64,000 nt of DNA from Pyxicephalus adspersus (Eukaryota > Chordata > Amphibia > Anura > Pyxicephalidae): positions 136,736,816 through 136,800,815 of the forward strand of contig NC_092861.1 of NCBI RefSeq assembly GCF_032062135.1, written 5' to 3'. The notes beneath the pieces were generated by a model that saw only the letters and a list, made by a program, of their open reading frames with translations, was not told where the DNA came from and made no database searches. Both the position numbers and the translations under genes were made by a program. Shown here in pieces: positions 58,572-64,000 of this stretch (positions within the stretch are counted from its first letter, which is position 1; the number at the start of each line of letters is the position of its first letter).

Positions 58572-59068
58572 CTGGGGTGTCAAACTCTGGCCTGTGGGCC
58601 AAATCTGGCCCTCAAGGTCCTATTTTTGGGCCCCCCCCCCAAAGAATTCTGAAAATGAACTACATCTGGCCCACTACCCGAGTTACCACCTTACATCATC
58701 ATTTTCAATACATGCAATACATAGACATTATTCCTGTACACCCATCATGTGACACAAAGCCTAGGCAATGATCACATGGTGCCTGACTACCAGGGGCATT
58801 GTGTTTGTTTCAATCCATTAGAGACTGCATAGTGTAATATTTAGTGTCAGACAAACTTGTAATGTGAGAGGATGAACAACAAACAGCCTGCATAGATAGA
58901 CAGAAATTAGTCTTTTCAATCCTAAAGTGTGTGTAGAGGGGTTTGTTTTTGTTAGTTATGAATGAAATAGAAAACTTCCTTAATTTTTTATTAAATTTCA
59001 AGTTTGGCCCCCGACTTGGTCTAAGTTTTTAATTTCCGCCCCCTGTGTAATTGAGTTTAACACCCCTG
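58572..59068. mobile_element. hAT non-autonomous element (intron 2)
   Basis: 497 bp flanked by a perfect 8-bp duplication GTCTATTG at 58564-58571 and 59069-59076. The ends are CTGGGGTGTCAAACTC and, read inward from the right, CAGGGGTGTTAAACTC. The inner edge GGCCTGTGGGCCAAATCTGG is typical of hAT elements of this terminus class. No transposase ORF is present. A C-run at 58630-58639 sits inside. Confidence 0.92.
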
Positions 59069-61272
59069 GTCTATTGAGCCTCCAAAATTCAGTCGCCCCC
59101 TAAAGGCTGCTTACTGGTATTACATCCAAAAGGTGCAAAAAAAATAAATAAAAAAAGCAATCTGCAAAAAAAGGCAAACATGCTGGAAAGTTGCAAAAAT
59201 GTAAAATGATGGTGATGGTATATTTGTTCTCTAATAGATAAAAGACCACATTATGCACATGCAGCTTGAGTTGGTGTTTGGCACATAAATCTACTGATAG
59301 TACCGATAGTAAAAGGCAGTGATTTGTCTTCAGTTTTGATAAAGCGGATATTAGGCTTTTGAGGCCCCGTTGAGTTTGCTAATAGACATAACCTGTGGCT
59401 AGGACCCCTTTTTTACTTCTTCTGCTGCCAGTCCTGTATATTCTGTTCTACCCAGAGAGGGCGCTGCAGGCTGATGGGAAGCAGCCCAAGTCACATCATC
59501 CCCTTCCATTCGTCTATCATGTGATATTATATTTTATTACATTTGGGACCTTAAATGAACTTGAATATTAACACTGCTATGACCTTGATCCCCGGATGTT
59601 TTGATGATCACAAATCTCTATTATATAAGCGTATCATGTGTCTTTGCATGTATAATTAGGGAAAAATAACCGTAAACCACTATCACAAAGCCATCTCTAT
59701 CTCACATGTGTACTCTGACATGCACTAAAATGTGAGAAAATGACATTTCCCATTAGGTAAAGACATGAAGATCTATTTACTCAAAGGGCTTATTGTATAA
59801 TTTGATCAGTCATTACACACAGGAAATCTCTTTAGAAATTCTTCATGTATTTTTGTATGGGGTCCCCATTATTAAAGCCTTCTTAAAATCTATGGTACAC
59901 TGTTTTACTTGACCTGACCATGACCGACCATAAGAATCCAATGGTTACTGATGGACAACTGTTGTATTTTATAGTTGGTTGGGTTGTACCAGGTTTCTCC
60001 AGTAGGTGGTGCTGAACACAAGTTCTACAATTGCAGTTCTTTGTACCTAAAAGCCTGACTTCAGGGATTCACAAATTTTTTTATGGACCTATTAGACAAG
60101 AATTTAAAGCCCCTTTTTTCTCTAATATATTTGTTTTATACCTTACTGTAAGGTTCAGGTCCCTGTCGCCAGATGCCGGGGTATTGTGCATTTATTTGCT
60201 GCATGCATTCAAAAGCCAAAATAGTAGTGTGTGTGTGAATGCAAAAAATAAATGGCAGCTGTAGACCACACTACCTTCAACAGCCATCCATGCGCACTGC
60301 AACTCCCAGGAGACTCAGGAGAGAAGCAGTGCAGAGAAGTCTTAGGACATTGTGTAATGTTAAAGCTGAACTCTATCCATGCAGCTTTATACACACATCA
60401 AGGACATAAAATGGGCAGCAGTACCCATCCATCTAGTTCTGAAGATTACACAGACCTCCAATCTGGCCATGCAGAAGACCTGATTTCCTTCTGCTTCAGT
60501 TAAATACAACCCTACAGGTCTTGCCCCTCCCCTACACTGTGATTGGACAGCTAAAAAGGAAGCAGCACACTCTCTCCTTCATGTTTATTGTTAGCACTGC
60601 AGCACAACCGTCTGCCTCCTTCTGGAGCTTTTTCCACTCTCAATCTGGGATTTGCTGCAGGAACTGCAAGAAACTGATACTATGGCAGATTTAGATGCTG
60701 CATTAAAAATAAACTAAATTATTATTTTTGATTTGAGTCTGGTAAAAAAATCAGAGCAGTATATAAAATCTGCAGAGGTCCCTTATTAATTGCTGCATGT
60801 AAAAATAATGAATGGGTGCAGTGTGTAGGAATATTTTACATTTTTGGAGGATGTGGCCCTTTAAGAAATGTGTTTTCCTTTTAATTGTCTTCATGGGAAA
60901 GTCAGGCTGTTTACTAATCTTCCCTGTGCAGCGATTCCGCAGGGTCAGCAGTGCGTAATGAGGAAGAAAACGCATTATTGCCCAATCCTCACACTGCTAT
61001 GACCGGTTTACTGCTTTACAACATACGCAGGAGCCAGGTCACTGCAGCCATGACTTTTCACATACCTAGCGTCTTGTTTATGACTTTGTCTTATGGATTG
61101 CAGGACCTGCTGCGTCAGGACGCAATACGATCCATCATTATCTGCTCTGCTACTGTAGAAGATGTGTCAGAGCTATGGAATCATAACAAAATGATTTGTA
61201 TGTTATTGTTCATGCAGTACTCTAACACAACACAACCTTGAATGACAGGGGAAGGGATAATTGTCCTCTGCT

Positions 61273-61290
61273 GCAGTTTCACTTTCACTT
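61273..61290 (-). promoter_or_regulatory. ISRE/IRF-like motif (epas1 intron 2)
   Basis: The minus strand reads AAGTGAAAGTGAAACTGC, fitting the interferon-stimulated response element pattern GAAANNGAAACT. The surrounding 61.25-61.45 kb may be an old dispersed repeat, so it could be chance or transposon-borne. Confidence 0.3.
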
Positions 61291-62257
61291 ACAGATATCC
61301 TCCCCCAGCCAGGGACTAGACAGTGAAAGGTGAAGCTGCACCCTAATAATTCCCAGGCAGTCTTCTCTGCTTCACACAAGTTTTTGCACTGCTTCTCCCT
61401 CCCCGCACTGAGCTTTGCTATACAGGAACTACAAGAGTTTGATACTAAATGGCATTTAGGTAATTACACTGCTTGCATTTGAAACGCATCAACGAATGAA
61501 TAGAGAACTGCGTTACTTTGTGTGTTATATGTTCCGGTGTTCTGTGCAGTTTATCATTGCACATTGGTGTGTGAGTATCTTAATACTTAGCAAGTTATCT
61601 ACGTACTCCAGTACAAGGCATACTTCCTGGATATTGCTGGCAATGCATTTAAAATGCACCACAATCAAAAATGTCCAAAATGTGCAATAAGAAAATCTTT
61701 AGATGATTGCATTTCTTATTAGGAATAAAAAGTAAAATGCAGGCAAAGTGCTACATTATAATATATTGCATTATCTTTCAAAGAATTTGTCATTTTGTGA
61801 TTCTTGTACAGCACAACCAGGTGACCCCACTTTCCCTGCTAGAGTTAAAGAACACAGTGGTGTCACCTGTAAGCCTGCAACCTTCTATGCACATGTGCAT
61901 GCAGCCACACCTGATTGGCTCCTAGTGCTGGCCCTTCCTGAGTCTAATGGCTGCAATGCAGAAGACAGGAAGATGATATCCAAACCTCAAAGGGTTTCAT
62001 TTATTTCTGTATGTATAATACATTTCATGATTTGTAAAATAATTTATATTAGCCTGGAGGTCAACTCCAGCATCTGAGCAGCCCAAGTACTGCAATCAAT
62101 GGCGGGTGAAGGCGTCATAACAAACACTGGGCTGTTTATGGCCGTCTGCAGAATATACTATGGATACACAGGTGATCCAAATGTGCAAGCTGACCCTCTC
62201 AGAGTCCCAGATCTCACTTTTCAATTGGCAGGTTAATGAATGAGAATTGTACACATT

Positions 62258-62330
62258 TAATGTAACGTAATATGTTGGTGCTATATAAATGCTGTTTATT
62301 ATTATTATTAATAATAATAATGTAATAATT
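62258..62330 (+). mobile_element. L2/SINE terminal tail fragment
   Basis: Only the last part is present: GTAATATGTTGGTGCTATAT followed by TTATT/AATAA repeats to about 62330, where a MITE begins. Confidence 0.75.
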
Positions 62331-62577
62331 GTACACATAGCACCATTTTGTCCTATGGAGAGGGAAGGGGGAAGATGAGCAAGGGGCACCCCATTGTATT
62401 TTCCTCCATGGAAATTCACAAGGGTTGTTACCGATAAGTCATTCATCAATCCACCAGGGTGACAAAAGCTTTCAGAGGAGCACCAGGGCAGATTGATGAA
62501 TGACATCAGACTGTTGTACATACGCTATAGCAAGACGAGCATGAGCAACAATCAACTGATGAGTGTATGTAGCTTAA
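62331..62577. mobile_element. TIR-bearing MITE, left end lost (intron 2)
   Basis: Shares CACCATTTTGTCCTATGGAG, CCAGGGCAGATTGATGAATG and the right end GTGTATGTAGCTTAA with the family. The left end is fused to an AAT-rich L2 tail, suggesting nested insertion. Confidence 0.72.
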
Positions 62578-62671
62578 GAACTTGTCAAAAATATTATCAT
62601 GGTGCAAAACTATTGGTGAAGGGGAGCTCCATGTAAGTGGCTCTGTCCTGTCACTACAAAGGAGGCAGTAG

Positions 62672-62795
62672 TTATATAGTGCCAACATATTACGCAGCGC
62701 TGTACATTAAATAGGGGTTGCAAATGACAGATCGATGCAGACAGTGACACAGCAGGAGGAGAGGACCCTGTCCCAAAGAGCTTACAATCTAAGAA
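62672..62795 (-). mobile_element. L2-type LINE 3' tail, inverted (intron 2)
   Basis: Reverse complement of the same tail: GCCAACATATTACGCAGCGC at the left, AGAGCTTACAATCTAAG at the right. The AAT tail is missing. Confidence 0.83.
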
Positions 62796-64000
62796 GAATG
62801 TTGGCAAGGAACAGGGCCAAAAGGAGAATATGTATGTTGGCTGCATTTTTATTTTTTAACACATTTTTTCTTTTTAATTTGAAATTCGGCTTACCCTTTA
62901 AATTTCTTCTGATTGGTTAAATGCTGATTTTATCCTGGCTTTGGCTATGTAGCTTCATTATGAAAGGCCATTAACATGACCCTGAAGGTCCCTCCCATGC
63001 AACATCAAAACCAAGACACCTAGCCTTGGGCAAAACTCATTTAGAAAAATGTTTTCTTATGTAGAAGCCCGCTCACAAGCTTAACTATCCACCAATAACC
63101 TTGGCTTTGCAGCAACCTGGTCCATCTGTCCAAGGCAAATGTACTTCCGACTGCCAGGACCTGGGAAAATGGCGAGAGACCCAAATGTTTAGCTGTCTTT
63201 GATTTGAACCATACTTTGGTCTTATCTGACAGCAAGTCTCTGGGAAGCATCAGAGATAAATAGCTACCGGCTATCTCTGATCTAAATTGTGTGCTTATAA
63301 TTTGAATCCATTATATTTTACTAACCAAATGCAATTAATCTTTTTTGCAAAGCCGCGACTTGGAAAAGTCTGGGACAGATGCTGAACCACAAAGGCCCAA
63401 TCACGATAATACTTTGGGAAAACATTAATTTCATATGGTTCACATGCAGCGCGAGTGCTCGCCTAACCAGATTCACGTCAGCAAATCCTGTCTCGTTTCC
63501 GATTATTTCATATGCTTGGGATGCAATATTACAGGGATCTGTCATAGGAACAACGAGACCTTTGTGATAAAAATCAAAGAACAAAAAATGTTTGAGCTTC
63601 AAATGGGTAAGGAACGCTATTGTCCAAATAAATGATGTTATATGACATTTAATGTAATACAATGACCAGGATAAAATGATACATGAAAATTTATCCGTAC
63701 ACCATGGCACATTTATTATAGATATTAAAAGCGTGTAATTTTTGCAAAAATTTTAATTTTGTAAACTTGGAAAGAGCCAAGCTTCCTGTATCTAGGAGCC
63801 TGTGACAGCAGGGAGATTAAAGAAAGGAGTAAAGGTCACTAGTACAGGAAGGCAGAACATATTAGAAAACTCTAGTTTCAACTCTGAAAGTGTTGCAGGC
63901 TTTGGTTCAACAGAAGTGTATGAATCTCTCCAATTGGGTCACAAACAGCAGTCAAACCCTGACAAAGGTCCTATTCCAACCCCACTCTATCTAAAACCAA

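Larger units (their letters stand above)
55614..64000 (-). other. epas1 intron 2, 5'-partial
   Basis: No bHLH exon was recognised in this stretch by reading the minus strand for the RRSKETEVFYELAH and DKASIMRL motifs. It holds a complete hAT element, a fragment of L2 tail, a MITE and an L2 3' end near 62.3-62.8 kb, GC-richer stretches around 57.2-57.7 kb that look like an older dispersed repeat, and a pair of diverged related segments at about 60.59-60.70 and 61.38-61.45 kb sharing CAGGAACTNCAAGA. The rest shows nothing I can name. Confidence 0.7.

Noticed and set aside
62096..62521. 141-codon open frame on the minus strand
   Set aside because: Runs through an AAT repeat tail and a MITE copy; a composition artefact.
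56000..64000. Search for epas1 exon 2 (bHLH)
   Set aside because: No minus-strand match to RRSKETEVFYELAH or DKASIMRL with splice sites; the exon is presumed beyond the window.

Overview
The window reads as vertebrate nuclear DNA, AT-rich and intron- and repeat-rich, and most likely from a frog (anuran amphibian). One protein-coding gene is supported: the 3' three quarters of epas1 (HIF-2 alpha, the oxygen-regulated bHLH-PAS transcription factor), on the minus strand from 55613 down to the stop codon at 36900. Fourteen coding exons, equivalent to exons 3-16 of the 16-exon vertebrate gene, can be placed to the base. All thirteen introns between them are GT-AG, the phases agree throughout, and the exons join into one open frame of 791 residues. 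That frame carries PAS-A, PAS-B, both prolyl-hydroxylation (VHL degron) sites, a basic nuclear-localisation motif and the asparagine-containing C-terminal activation domain. Exons 1 and 2 (start codon and bHLH) were not found; they should lie beyond base 64000, so intron 2 is longer than 8.3 kb.

Layout. 1-35 kb is a region downstream of epas1 in which I see no gene: transposon remnants, simple repeats, a 0.6 kb polypyrimidine tract, a strong CTCF-like motif and some complex unique stretches that could be conserved non-coding DNA. About 35-36.9 kb should hold the 3' UTR. 36.9-55.6 kb is the epas1 exon-intron body. 55.6-64 kb is intron 2, with a hAT element, L2 LINE and MITE fragments and an interferon-response-like motif.

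Several non-autonomous DNA transposons are complete enough to delimit by terminal inverted repeats and target-site duplications: two hAT elements (introns 9 and 2), a pogo/Tigger-like element (intron 15) that carries a TCTCGCGAGA palindrome, a TA-flanked element in intron 7 and another at 13.3 kb. Families with several copies here are an L2-type LINE 3' end (one copy keeps the end of its reverse-transcriptase ORF), a tRNA-like SINE that shares the same 3' tail, a fold-back MITE ending near GGCCCTGATTTATTAAA, and a second MITE with TIR AAGCYRCRTACACAC. The frog assignment rests mainly on my recollection that these repeats are typical of anurans, together with the epas1 divergence from human. 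I saw no CRISPR, operon, viral gene or novel multi-gene system. The most interesting leads are the embedded regulatory motifs and the well-delimited elements inside the gene.
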